From NCBI GenBank assembly GCA_947499735.1, contig CANMPP010000001.1, forward strand, positions 1,550,001 to 1,614,000: a DNA stretch of 64,000 nt. Reading direction: 5' to 3'. The translations under genes were made by a program, and so were the position numbers. Position 1 is the first letter of the stretch, and every line of letters starts with the position of its first letter. The DNA is from an uncultured Pelagimonas sp. Its GTDB lineage: Bacteria; Pseudomonadota; Alphaproteobacteria; Rhodobacterales; Rhodobacteraceae. Under the pieces are notes generated by a model. The model did not search any database. It had not been told where the DNA came from and worked only from the letters and a program-made list of their open reading frames with translations. Shown in pieces: positions 54,375 to 63,620 of this stretch.

Positions 54375-56860
54375 CAAAACGGCACATCGTCCGGTGTGGT
54401 CAAAAACCGGGCGACCAGCTTTTTCGTGCCCGCCTTATCAAAGGCAACTTCGATCTTGTCCCCTTCAATCCCGACCACGTGGCCATAGCCGAATTTCTGG
54501 TGAAACACCCGGTCCCCCATTGCATGGGACGAAACAGCCGTCGCATTGATCACGGGTCCTGTGTTTTCACGGGACTGCGACATATGGCGATTGGCTTGCC
54601 GATCCTGAAGGCGCTTCCATCCCGGTGAATTATACGCATTCGCTTCGGCTGCACGCTGCTCAACACCCGAGGCATAGCCACCACCCCCGCCACCATATTG
54701 CCCCCCGCCATATAGGCCCGGAGGCGTCAGAACGGTCACGTTTTCCTCAGACAATTCATCAATAAATCGGGATGGCAGCTGGCTTTGCCATTGCCCAAAC
54801 ACACGGCGGTTACCGGCAAAGGAAATCGTACAAACCTCTTCGGCGCGGGTGATGCCCACATAGGCCAGCCTGCGTTCTTCCTCTAATCCCTTTTGGCCGC
54901 TTTCATCCATGCTACGCTGGGACGGGAACAAACCATCCTCCCAACCTGGCAAAAAGACACAAGGGAATTCCAATCCCTTGGCTCCATGCAGCGTCATGAT
55001 GGAGACTTTTTCCCCATAATCATCGCTTTCATTCTCCATAACCAGACTGACATGTTCCAAAAACCCTTGCAGGTTTTCAAAATTTTCCAAGGCTTTGATC
55101 AGTTCTTTCAGGTTTTCCAGCCGCCCTGGAGCTTCGGGCGTTTTGTCATTTTGCCACATGCCCGTGTAGCCAGATTCATCTAGAATCGTTTCGGCCAGCT
55201 CCATATGGCTTACCTCTGGCGGCCCATATTCCATCTGAACAGACAAAACTGAAAGACCACCATCGATAACTTCATCCTGCGGTTCTACGATAGCTTTTTC
55301 TGGACCAAGCATCATCTTTCGCCAACGCGCCAGATCCGTCACAAGCGTGCGCAAATGCCCAGCGCCTTTTCCTTTGATCGCGCCCTCTTCAACGGCCAAT
55401 GCAGCCCCATCAATCAAGGAAACACCATTTTCACGCGCGATCCGCTGGATCGTTTGCTGGGCCTTATCACCAAGGCCACGTTTGGGGGTATTCACGATCC
55501 GCTCGAACGCCAGATCATCACTGGGCGACACAACCAGCCGGAAATAGGCCATTGCATCGCGGATTTCCAAACGCTCATAAAAGCGGGGACCACCGATCAC
55601 GCGATAGGGCAAACCGATGGTTAGAAACCGGTCTTCAAAAGCACGCATTTGATGGGCCGCGCGCACCAGAATGGCCATTTGATCCAAACCATATGGCTGC
55701 ATCCCACGGGTGCCTTTTTGCAAAGATTCGATTTCTTCGCCAATCCAACGCGCTTCTTCTTCTCCATCCCAATGACCGATCAAGCGAACTTTTTCACCCT
55801 CACGCTCTTCGGTCCACAACTCTTTGCCAAGACGGGTCGCGTTGCCCGAAATCACGCTAGAGGCCGCAGCCAGAATATGCGGTGTGGACCGGTAATTCTG
55901 TTCCAGACGCACCACATGGGCACCTGGAAAATCTTTTTCAAACCGCAGGATATTGCCCACTTCGGCACCACGCCAGCCATAGATGGACTGGTCATCATCC
56001 CCCACGCAGCAAATATTGTGATGGGCCTGCGCCAACAATCGCAGCCACAAATATTGTGCGACGTTTGTATCCTGATATTCGTCCACCATAATATAACGGA
56101 ACCAGCGCTGGTATTGCGCCAAGACATCCGGGTGGCGTTGGAAAATTGTCACCACATGCAGCAACAAATCGCCAAAATCGACGGCGTTTAGCTCTAACAA
56201 CCGGCGTTGATACTGATCGTACAATTCCCCGCCACGATTGTTAAATGCGGCGTGATCTGCGGAGGGCAGGTTTTCAGGCGTCAGCGCACGGTTCTTCCAA
56301 CCATCAATCAAATGTGCCAATTGACGCGGAGGCCAGCGCTTTTCATCAATAGCATTGGCACGGATAAGCTGTTTTAACAGACGGACCTGATCATCTGTGT
56401 CCAAAATCGTGAAATTGGATTTCAGATGCGGGCCATTCCCGTCTTCTATCAGAACGCCATCATCTGCACCGATCAGCTCGGCATGACGGCGCAGGATCTT
56501 GACGCAGAGCGAGTGAAAGGTTCCCAGCCAAGGCATGCCTTCAACCGTTTCCCCCAACATACGGCCCATACGCAACTTCATCTCTTTGGCTGCCTTATTG
56601 GTAAAGGTCACGGCCAAGATTTCGTTCGGGCGGGCACGTCCAGTATTTAGCAGATGAACCATGCGACTGGTCAGCGCCTTGGTTTTGCCCGTACCAGCCC
56701 CCGCCAGCATCAAAACAGGCCCATCCAGCCGTTCGACAGCTTCACGCTGTGCCGGGTTTAATTCATCCAAATAAGGCGTCGGGCGTGCGGCCATCGCCAT
56801 AGAGGACAGGCTGGGGCGGGCTGCGGCCTCAAAGGCGTCTTCATCATCGTAATCGCTCAT
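54374..56860 (-). CDS. uvrD: UvrD/PcrA-type DNA helicase
   Basis: A superfamily 1A 3'-5' helicase of 828 residues. Near the N-terminus are LNPAQREAVERLDGPVLMLAG and Walker A GAGTGKT. VDEYQDTNVAQYLW is Walker B, VGDDDQSIYGWRGA motif III, and VSIMTLHGAKGLEFPCVFLPG and YVGITRAEE motifs V and VI. A Gly/Tyr-rich linker and a C-terminal KOW-like segment (MGDRVFHQKFGYGHVVGIEG) follow. It acts in nucleotide excision and mismatch repair. It is upstream of gatC on the same strand. Confidence 0.95.
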   Translation of the reverse strand: MSDYDDEDAFEAAARPSLSSMAMAARPTPYLDELNPAQREAVERLDGPVLMLAGAGTGKTKALTSRMVHLLNTGRARPNEILAVTFTNKAAKEMKLRMGRMLGETVEGMPWLGTFHSLCVKILRRHAELIGADDGVLIEDGNGPHLKSNFTILDTDDQVRLLKQLIRANAIDEKRWPPRQLAHLIDGWKNRALTPENLPSADHAAFNNRGGELYDQYQRRLLELNAVDFGDLLLHVVTIFQRHPDVLAQYQRWFRYIMVDEYQDTNVAQYLWLRLLAQAHHNICCVGDDDQSIYGWRGAEVGNILRFEKDFPGAHVVRLEQNYRSTPHILAAASSVISGNATRLGKELWTEEREGEKVRLIGHWDGEEEARWIGEEIESLQKGTRGMQPYGLDQMAILVRAAHQMRAFEDRFLTIGLPYRVIGGPRFYERLEIRDAMAYFRLVVSPSDDLAFERIVNTPKRGLGDKAQQTIQRIARENGVSLIDGAALAVEEGAIKGKGAGHLRTLVTDLARWRKMMLGPEKAIVEPQDEVIDGGLSVLSVQMEYGPPEVSHMELAETILDESGYTGMWQNDKTPEAPGRLENLKELIKALENFENLQGFLEHVSLVMENESDDYGEKVSIMTLHGAKGLEFPCVFLPGWEDGLFPSQRSMDESGQKGLEEERRLAYVGITRAEEVCTISFAGNRRVFGQWQSQLPSRFIDELSEENVTVLTPPGLYGGGQYGGGGGGYASGVEQRAAEANAYNSPGWKRLQDRQANRHMSQSRENTGPVINATAVSSHAMGDRVFHQKFGYGHVVGIEGDKIEVAFDKAGTKKLVARFLTTPDDVPF

Positions 56861-57166
56861 ATAGCGGAAGATAAATCAGCACGAGGGAAAGGAAAAGCCT
56901 GTTCTCTTTATGTTCTGAATTTTCATTTAAGACGTTGATAAATATGGTCGATATCACACCAAAACCGAACCACTACAAGTCTATGAAATATATCATAAAA
57001 TTCGATGAACTTCGGCAGTAGTCAATTAATAAAAATTACGGCAGAATTAAGCTTCATGAACGCTAAGTGAACACGCGGCCACCATAAGCCAGTAACACCA
57101 CCTATTGCTCGGTTTTGAATAACTCTACACCTTTTAGCCCGGTCGCACGCACGTTTGGAGATAAAC
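56861..57166. other. uvrD to acidic-protein intergenic region, 306 bases
   Basis: An AT-rich, divergent region. Promoters for uvrD (minus) and the acidic protein gene (+) must lie here. It holds GGAG six bases before the ATG at 57167. No stable hairpin or repeat stands out. Confidence 0.45.
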
Positions 57167-57772
57167 ATGCAAATTACAACGATCTATTCCTTCGGAGGGT
57201 ATGCTCCGCCGCCAAATATGTCGACCAATTCCGAAATCGCGGGCGCTACGCCTGTGACCAAAACGACAGAATATGCTGTCACTGTTACATATGACAGCGA
57301 TCGCAGTGCAGCGCTTTATGCCGCAACGGAAAATGCATCCTCGGCATTGCCAACAGTTGATGATGTGGCAGAGATCGACACGATCACTGAGACGTTGCCA
57401 TCAGAACGCATCAGTGCCGAGGAATTGGCATTCACCGATTTCGGCAAGGAACATGCATTTGCGAACCTCGCTGATGAGGCCGGCGTTATTCCTGAAGCAA
57501 CCGATTACGAAGACAGCATTTTGCCCGGAGCAACTGCCATAAGCAAAGAGGCCGATGACGCCCTTGCGCCTTCACTGTTTGGGGATTCCGGCCTGATTTC
57601 AATCAGCGATGACGCATTCGCAGCATTTGTAGAACCTCAAGATCCTGCAGATGAAAACGCAGAAGCCTTGATGCAAATCGTGTCCATGCAGGACGCCGAG
57701 GTTGGGTTCGCAGCCGCCACAACCTTTGCAACCGCATCTGCACCAACATCGTCTTTGATGGTGATGATGTAA
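57167..57772 (+). CDS. unrecognised acidic, cysteine-free protein (201 residues)
   Basis: The family is not recognised. Composition is rich in Ala, Thr, Ser, Glu and Asp, with no Cys and very few Lys or Arg. A Pro-containing start (YSFGGYAPPPNM) lacks a signal peptide. The C-terminus is FAAATTFATASAPTSSLMVMM. The composition and lack of Cys are reminiscent of proteins secreted by type I systems or of disordered surface proteins; this is inference. GGAG six bases before the ATG at 57167 fixes the start. A hairpin follows 39 bases after the stop. Confidence 0.72.
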   Translation: MQITTIYSFGGYAPPPNMSTNSEIAGATPVTKTTEYAVTVTYDSDRSAALYAATENASSALPTVDDVAEIDTITETLPSERISAEELAFTDFGKEHAFANLADEAGVIPEATDYEDSILPGATAISKEADDALAPSLFGDSGLISISDDAFAAFVEPQDPADENAEALMQIVSMQDAEVGFAAATTFATASAPTSSLMVMM

Positions 57773-57811
57773 GGCTTTCGGGCCCTACCGATGAGTTGTT
57801 TTTCACCAAAT

Positions 57812-57841
57812 CGCCTTGCCTTCCTCCCCTTAGGCAAGGCG
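57812..57841. terminator. hairpin after the acidic-protein gene
   Basis: CGCCTTGCC and GGCAAGGCG form a perfect 9-bp stem with a 12-base loop, 39 bases after the stop at 57772. There is no T-run on the + strand, so this is a possible but weak terminator. Confidence 0.5.
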
Positions 57842-58060
57842 TCGCTTCGGCCTACAGACATTCCTGCCCCATTGATCTTTGGCCAATAATAATGCACATG
57901 CCTAAAAATACAGACTAATATGCCAGATTGTACGCAACATTTTGCACTTGCAGAAAGTTCGTTGCGACACATTCAACAAGCGCATATGGTTAACGTTAAG
58001 CCAAGCAACGGATTGGCACGGTAGACAATTATTGGGCTGGGTAAATACCAGGGGGGATAT

Positions 58061-61000
58061 ATGCCGGATTTCAACAAGATCCTAATCGCAAACCGAGGCG
58101 AAATCGCTATCCGCATTATGCGAGCTGCCAATGAGATGGGCAAGAAAACGGTTGCGGTTTTCGCCGAAGAAGACAAGCTGGGCCTACACCGTTTTAAAGC
58201 GGATGAAGCCTATCGTATTGGCGAAGGTCTTGGTCCGGTCGCGGCTTATCTCAGCATTGATGAAATCATCCGTGTTGCCAAAGAAAGCGGCGCTGACGCG
58301 ATCCATCCAGGTTATGGCCTTTTGTCCGAAAACCCTGAACTTGTTGATGCCTGCGAAGCCAATGGCATCACATTCATCGGCCCCAAGGCCGCGACAATGC
58401 GCGCCCTTGGTGACAAAGCATCCGCCCGTCGCGTTGCCATTGAAGCCGGTGTTCCGGTTATCCCAGCCACGGAAGTGCTGGGCGATGATATGGACGCGAT
58501 CAAGGCCGAGGCGGCCGAGATCGGCTTTCCTTTGATGCTAAAAGCCTCTTGGGGTGGCGGTGGTCGCGGCATGCGCCCCATTGAAAACGTCGAAGAACTG
58601 CCAGAAAAAGTTCTGGAAGGTCGCCGCGAAGCTGAAGCCGCGTTTGGCAATGGCGAAGGTTATCTTGAAAAGATGATCATCCGTGCCCGCCATGTCGAAG
58701 TACAGATCCTTGGCGACACCTATGGCAATATCTATCACCTCTATGAACGCGATTGTTCCGTTCAGCGCCGCAACCAGAAAGTGGTTGAACGCGCCCCTGC
58801 CCCATATCTGACAGAAGAACAGCGCACCGAAATCTGTGAACTGGGTCGCAAGATTTGCGCCCATGTGAATTATGAATGTGCCGGTACTGTCGAATTCCTG
58901 ATGGATATGGACACTGGCAAGTTCTATTTCATCGAAGTTAACCCACGCGTTCAGGTGGAACATACAGTCACTGAAGAAGTGACCGGTATCGACATCGTTC
59001 AGGCCCAGATCCTGATCGCCGAGGGCAAAACCCTGGCTGAAGCAACCGGCATGGATGCGCAATCCGATATCACGTTGCACGGTCACGCCTTGCAGACACG
59101 GATCACCACGGAAGATCCACAAAACAACTTCATTCCCGATTATGGCCGCCTGACTGCCTATCGCTCTGCGACCGGCATGGGCATCCGTTTGGATGGCGGC
59201 ACGGCTTATGCGGGTGGTGTGATCACGCGCTATTACGATTCCCTTTTGGTGAAAGTGACGGCTTGGGCCCCAACGCCTGAAAAAACCATCACCCGTATGG
59301 ACCGTGCGCTGCGCGAATTCCGGATCCGGGGCGTATCGACCAACATCGCCTTTGTCGAAAATCTGCTGCAGCACCCGACATTCCTGAGCAACGAATACAC
59401 GACAAAGTTCATCGACACGACGCCCGCGCTGTTCGACTTTGCCCAACGCCGCGACCGGGCGACAAAACTACTGACTTATATTGCTGATGTCACCGTCAAT
59501 GGTCATCCAGAAACAAAAGGGCGCGCGACCCTGCCCGAAGGATATCGCGTGCCAAAAGCCCCGGTTCAGACCGCAGAACCAACACCGGGCACAAAAAACC
59601 TGCTGGATGCCCAAGGGCCAAAGGCAGTTGCCGATTGGATGTTGGCACAAAAGCAGCTGTTGATCACCGACACAACCATGCGCGATGGTCACCAATCCTT
59701 GCTGGCCACCCGCATGCGGTCTATCGATATGATCCGCATTGCTCCAACCTATGCAACAAACCTACCGCAACTGTTCTCGATGGAATGTTGGGGGGGCGCG
59801 ACATTTGATGTGGCCTACCGGTTCTTGCAGGAATGCCCATGGCAGCGCTTACGCGATCTGCGCACGGCAATGCCCAACATTCTGACTCAAATGTTGCTGC
59901 GTGGGTCAAACGGGGTTGGCTATACAAACTATCCGGACAATGTGGTTCAGGGGTTTGTCAAACAGGCTGCTGAAACCGGCATGGATGTCTTCCGCGTGTT
60001 TGATTCTCTAAACTGGGTCGAAAACATGCGCGTCGCCATGGATGCCGTTGTTGAAAACAACAAGATCTGTGAAGGTACAGTCTGTTACACAGGCGATATC
60101 CTGAACCCGGATCGCGCGAAGTATAACCTACAATACTACGTCAATATGGCGAAAGAACTGGAAGCTGCCGGCGCCCATGTTCTGGGTCTGAAAGACATGG
60201 CTGGTCTATTGAAACCCGCCGCTGCGCGTGTGTTGATAAAGGCGTTGAAAGACGAGATTTCGATCCCGATCCATTTCCACACGCATGACACATCCGGCAT
60301 TGCTGGCGCGACCATTCTGGCCGCAGCAGAAGCGGGCGTGGATGCGGCTGATGCAGCCATGGATGCGCTGTCTGGCAACACATCCCAGCCAACACTGGGA
60401 TCCATCGTAGAAGCACTGATGCATAGCGAACGCGATACTGGTCTGGATATTGGCGAAATCCGCCGTATCTCGGATTACTGGGAAGCGGTGCGCGGTCAGT
60501 ATGTTGCCTTTGAAAGCGGAATGCAGGCCCCTGCATCCGAAGTATATCTTCACGAAATGCCCGGCGGTCAGTTCACAAACCTAAAAGCGCAGGCGCGCTC
60601 AATGGGTTTGGAAGAACGCTGGCATGAAGTGGCGCAGATGTATGCCGACGTGAACCAGATGTTTGGCGACATCGTCAAAGTGACACCATCATCCAAAGTG
60701 GTCGGCGACATGGCCCTGATGATGGTCAGCCAAGGCCTGACACGGGATGAGGTCGAAGACCCGCAGCGCGACATCGCCTTCCCTGACAGCGTCATCGACA
60801 TGATGCGCGGCAATTTGGGTCAGCCTCCTGGCGGTTTCCCAGTTGGCATCATCCACAAGGCGCTGAAGGGCGAAGCGCCAAACACCGAACGTCCCGGCGC
60901 GTCCCTGCCGCCGGTCGATTACGACGCCACACGGGCAACCCTGTCAGAAGAACTGGGCGGCGCGGAAATCACAGAGGATCACCTGAACGGGTATCTGATG

Positions 61001-61504
61001 TATCCAAAAGTCTTCACCGACTATTACAAACGCCACGAGATCTATGGCCCAGTGCGCACTTTGCCGACCAAGACCTTCTTTTACGGCATGGAAATTGGTG
61101 AAGAAATTACGGCCGAGATCGATCCCGGCAAAACGCTGGAACTGCGTCTTATTTCCGTAGGCGATGCCCATGAAGAAGACGGCGAAGCACGCGTGTTCTT
61201 TGAACTAAACGGCCAACCACGCACCGTGCGCATCAAGGATCGGTCTTTGGAAGGCTCCGTTACGGTGAATGCCAAGGCTGATCCGGGCAACCCAAACCAT
61301 TTGGGTGCGCCGATGCCGGGTGTTGTGGCAACTGTCGCAGTAGAAGTCGGCCAAGACGTGAAGGAAGGCGACCTGCTGCTGACAATCGAAGCCATGAAAA
61401 TGGAAACCGGTCTAAGCGCAGAACGCGATTGTGTCGTCAAAGCGGTGCATGTGACCCCCGGCGGCCAGATCGATGCAAAAGATCTGCTGATCGAATTCGA
61501 ATAA
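58061..61504 (+). CDS. pyc: pyruvate carboxylase
   Basis: Pyruvate carboxylase, 1147 residues, one chain with all three parts. It carboxylates pyruvate to oxaloacetate with bicarbonate and ATP, refilling the TCA cycle. The biotin carboxylase domain (about 1-450) has GGGGRGMRP-type ATP loop residues and EVNPRVQVEHTVTEE. The carboxyltransferase domain (about 530-820) carries TTMRDGHQSLLATRMR and the zinc-binding HFHTHDTSG. The biotinyl domain ends in EAMKMETG, with the biotinylated Lys at about residue 1113. A strong GGGGGG ribosome-binding site lies four bases before the ATG. An intrinsic terminator follows. Confidence 0.97.
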   Translation: MPDFNKILIANRGEIAIRIMRAANEMGKKTVAVFAEEDKLGLHRFKADEAYRIGEGLGPVAAYLSIDEIIRVAKESGADAIHPGYGLLSENPELVDACEANGITFIGPKAATMRALGDKASARRVAIEAGVPVIPATEVLGDDMDAIKAEAAEIGFPLMLKASWGGGGRGMRPIENVEELPEKVLEGRREAEAAFGNGEGYLEKMIIRARHVEVQILGDTYGNIYHLYERDCSVQRRNQKVVERAPAPYLTEEQRTEICELGRKICAHVNYECAGTVEFLMDMDTGKFYFIEVNPRVQVEHTVTEEVTGIDIVQAQILIAEGKTLAEATGMDAQSDITLHGHALQTRITTEDPQNNFIPDYGRLTAYRSATGMGIRLDGGTAYAGGVITRYYDSLLVKVTAWAPTPEKTITRMDRALREFRIRGVSTNIAFVENLLQHPTFLSNEYTTKFIDTTPALFDFAQRRDRATKLLTYIADVTVNGHPETKGRATLPEGYRVPKAPVQTAEPTPGTKNLLDAQGPKAVADWMLAQKQLLITDTTMRDGHQSLLATRMRSIDMIRIAPTYATNLPQLFSMECWGGATFDVAYRFLQECPWQRLRDLRTAMPNILTQMLLRGSNGVGYTNYPDNVVQGFVKQAAETGMDVFRVFDSLNWVENMRVAMDAVVENNKICEGTVCYTGDILNPDRAKYNLQYYVNMAKELEAAGAHVLGLKDMAGLLKPAAARVLIKALKDEISIPIHFHTHDTSGIAGATILAAAEAGVDAADAAMDALSGNTSQPTLGSIVEALMHSERDTGLDIGEIRRISDYWEAVRGQYVAFESGMQAPASEVYLHEMPGGQFTNLKAQARSMGLEERWHEVAQMYADVNQMFGDIVKVTPSSKVVGDMALMMVSQGLTRDEVEDPQRDIAFPDSVIDMMRGNLGQPPGGFPVGIIHKALKGEAPNTERPGASLPPVDYDATRATLSEELGGAEITEDHLNGYLMYPKVFTDYYKRHEIYGPVRTLPTKTFFYGMEIGEEITAEIDPGKTLELRLISVGDAHEEDGEARVFFELNGQPRTVRIKDRSLEGSVTVNAKADPGNPNHLGAPMPGVVATVAVEVGQDVKEGDLLLTIEAMKMETGLSAERDCVVKAVHVTPGGQIDAKDLLIEFE

Positions 61505-61529
61505 GATCGATTTCTCAGGAATCAACAGC

Positions 61530-61560
61530 ATGGCGCGGCTTTTAAAGTCGCGCCATTTTC
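61530..61560 (+). terminator. intrinsic terminator of pyc
   Basis: ATGGCGCG (61530-61537) pairs with CGCGCCAT (61549-61556), with further pairing possible inside the loop, followed by TTTTC. It is 26 bases after the pyc stop. Confidence 0.85.
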
Positions 61561-61633
61561 GTTTCCGCAGCGAAATCCTTGCTTTTGGATCTATGCCACG
61601 CTCAAATGATCATATTCTATTGGAGCATAGGCT

Positions 61634-62149
61634 ATTCGACGTTCAATCGTATTTTTCTTGGCCAGCTTGGTCTTATTCGCCTACCAACCCGTGTTGGCAC
61701 AAAACGCTGTGACTTTGATCTTTCCAGACTCGGACACAGCCATGAATTCAGCGCGATCACAGGCCCGACAAAGCCTACCACACGCCCTGCGACTGGCGAC
61801 GCTTTCAAATGGTAAACTTAGCCCCTCTTTAGGGTTGAAAGTTGCGGTCCATGTTGGGAATCGCGACCGCAATGACACAGAAGTCATCTGGGTCAGCAAT
61901 GTGGTCCAGCTGAACAATCGCCGCTTTACGGCAAAATTGGCAAACGATCCTCAAAACATTTCCAACAAGAAACGCGGCAGTAAGATACGGTTTGATTTGG
62001 GTCAGATTTCCGACTGGTCCTTGCCGGGAGCGGATGGAAAAATGTACGGGCACTTTACGACTCGGGTGATGTTAGAGCATATACCTGACTCGACGCGCGC
62101 CCAGCTTGCGGCGCGATTACAACCCAAACCTACCCCATCGAACTGGTAA
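61634..62149 (+). CDS. secreted DUF2314-like protein, probable ATT start
   Basis: A protein of about 171 residues. The DUF2314-like core is EVIWVSNVVQLNNRRFTAKLAN followed by DLGQISDWSLPGADGKMYGH, where residues W-DGKMYG-T are the family's hallmark. No ATG or GTG is usefully placed: a TTG at 61658 would give a signal without any positive charge. An ATT at 61634 would give RRSIVFFLASLVLFAYQPVLAQ, an excellent signal peptide, with GGAG eight bases upstream. A stop codon lies at 61628, so nothing further upstream is possible. ATT is a rare start codon. Function is unknown; probably periplasmic. Confidence 0.75.
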   Translation: MRRSIVFFLASLVLFAYQPVLAQNAVTLIFPDSDTAMNSARSQARQSLPHALRLATLSNGKLSPSLGLKVAVHVGNRDRNDTEVIWVSNVVQLNNRRFTAKLANDPQNISNKKRGSKIRFDLGQISDWSLPGADGKMYGHFTTRVMLEHIPDSTRAQLAARLQPKPTPSNW

Positions 62150-62153
62150 ACCT

Positions 62154-62540
62154 ATGCAACACCTCGCTCTTGTCGCCGTTTTGGTGCCTCACTACGATGA
62201 AGGCATCGATTTTTTCACCCGCACCCTTGGCTTTGATCTGCTGGAAGATACGGATTTGGGAAACGAAAAGCGCTGGGTCCGTGTAGCCCCCAAAGGGGCA
62301 CAAACCCAGTTCCTTTTGGCCCGTGCAGTCGGCGATCAACGCGACACGATTGGCGCGCAAGGCGGCGGTCGGGTCTGGCTGTTCCTGCAAACGGATGATT
62401 TTGCACGCGACCATGCCGCCTATCTGGCCGCTGGCGTAACATTTGAAGAACCCCCGCGCGTCGAACCTTATGGCACCGTCGCCGTATTCCGCGACCCATG
62501 GGGCAATCGTTGGGACCTGATTGAATTCGCCCCCACGTGA
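62154..62540 (+). CDS. VOC family (glyoxalase-like) protein
   Basis: A 128-residue single-domain protein of the glyoxalase/bleomycin-resistance superfamily. MQHLALVAVLVPHYDEGIDFF is the first strand and helix, with a potential metal His at residue 3. RVWLFLQTDDFARDHA and the terminal FRDPWGNRWDLIEF carry the second metal Glu. The substrate is unknown. It starts four bases after the DUF2314 gene stop, so the two are likely co-transcribed. The frame's longer version to 62106 lies within the upstream gene and is rejected. Confidence 0.9.
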   Translation: MQHLALVAVLVPHYDEGIDFFTRTLGFDLLEDTDLGNEKRWVRVAPKGAQTQFLLARAVGDQRDTIGAQGGGRVWLFLQTDDFARDHAAYLAAGVTFEEPPRVEPYGTVAVFRDPWGNRWDLIEFAPT

Positions 62541-62652
62541 TCGGCAGCCACGCTGTTTTTCCTAGGAAATGTAAAAATCCGCAAATCAGTTTCATTTTCC
62601 TCTTGCACCCTGCGGCGCAGAGGGCTAAATCCCCCCGCACACCAACTGGTAT

Positions 62653-62727
62653 GCGGGCGTAGCTCAGGGGTAGAGCATAACCTTGCCAAGGTTAGGGTCG
62701 GGCGTTCGAATCGCCTCGCCCGCTCCA
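62653..62727 (+). tRNA. tRNA-Gly (GCC)
   Basis: A full cloverleaf of 75 bases with encoded CCA. The acceptor arms are GCGGGCG and CGCCCGC, the D stem is GCTC/GAGC, and the anticodon stem TAACC/GGTTA frames loop TTGCCAA with anticodon GCC. The T arm GGGCG-TTCGAAT-CGCCT pairs apart from one G-T pair. Discriminator T, then CCA. It is an identical copy of the next tRNA. Confidence 0.97.
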
Positions 62728-62795
62728 AGTTGGGAAATCTGTTTTACCCAAACAGATTAAGACGCGGCTCTCACCCGGAGCTGATCGATGGTTAA

Positions 62796-62870
62796 GCGGG
62801 CGTAGCTCAGGGGTAGAGCATAACCTTGCCAAGGTTAGGGTCGGGCGTTCGAATCGCCTCGCCCGCTCCA
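62796..62870 (+). tRNA. tRNA-Gly (GCC), second copy
   Basis: Identical base for base to the copy at 62653, again 75 bases with encoded CCA, separated from it by 68 bases. Anticodon GCC reads GGC and GGT. The pair is probably transcribed together. T-rich sequence follows the second copy. Confidence 0.97.
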
Positions 62871-62892
62871 TCGGATCACTTTTCTTCTACGA

Positions 62893-63492
62893 CTAATCCA
62901 CAGTGATAACTTGGCCTGTCATAGGGCCTTCGACAGCCTTGACATAGGCGCGGGCTACATCAGACGTTGCAACCGGTTTATGGCCGGGAAACCATGCGCC
63001 ATATTTGTCTTCTGACACGTCTATCAAACCTGGGCTCACAACATTAATGCGGGCACCACGTGGCATTTCCAATGCGGCACCTTTCACAAAGCCCGCCAAA
63101 GCCCCATTGGCCGTCGCAGCATTTGCCCCCATCAGAATGGGATCACGATCCAAAATGCCGCTGGTCAATGTAAATGACCCGCCATCCGCGATTGCATCCA
63201 ACCCCGCCAAGACCAGGTTCACCTGCCCCATCACCTTATGCGTCAGGCCCTTCATAAAGCTGTCTTGCGTAAAATCCTGAAGGTTCGCAAAGGTCGTATC
63301 CCCCGCACAGGACACAAGCGCATCAAAACGCCCTATCTGAGCATAGAGCGCCCTAACCGCGTCCAGGTCCGTCACATCAACCTGATAATCCCCGCTGGTG
63401 CGTCCAACGGTGACAATCTCATGCTTGCCCGTCAAACCCGATAAAGCGGCCCGTCCAATATCGCCACCGGCACCCACCAATATGACCTTCAT
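62893..63492 (-). CDS. atypical short-chain dehydrogenase-like protein
   Basis: A 199-residue SDR-fold protein. The nucleotide motif reads VGAGGDIGRAAL near the N-terminus. The usual catalytic Tyr-x3-Lys is absent: the region SGILDRDPILMGANAATANGAL has no Tyr or Lys at the expected places. Loss of the active site is a feature of the Lin1944-like SDR group, whose function is unknown. An NAD(P)H-binding role without classic chemistry is likely. AAGGA eight bases before the ATG at 63492 supports this start over 63501. Confidence 0.85.
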   Translation of the reverse strand: MKVILVGAGGDIGRAALSGLTGKHEIVTVGRTSGDYQVDVTDLDAVRALYAQIGRFDALVSCAGDTTFANLQDFTQDSFMKGLTHKVMGQVNLVLAGLDAIADGGSFTLTSGILDRDPILMGANAATANGALAGFVKGAALEMPRGARINVVSPGLIDVSEDKYGAWFPGHKPVATSDVARAYVKAVEGPMTGQVITVD

Positions 63493-63620
63493 CGCTGGCA
63501 TCCTTGTCCAATTGTTTTAACTTAACAGGACCTAAGGGGTGAAATTATATTTTCAAGGTTATCGAAATATATATTCCCAGAGGCCCTGTTTCATTGAAAA
63601 AGTACGCCTAGTGTTTCACG

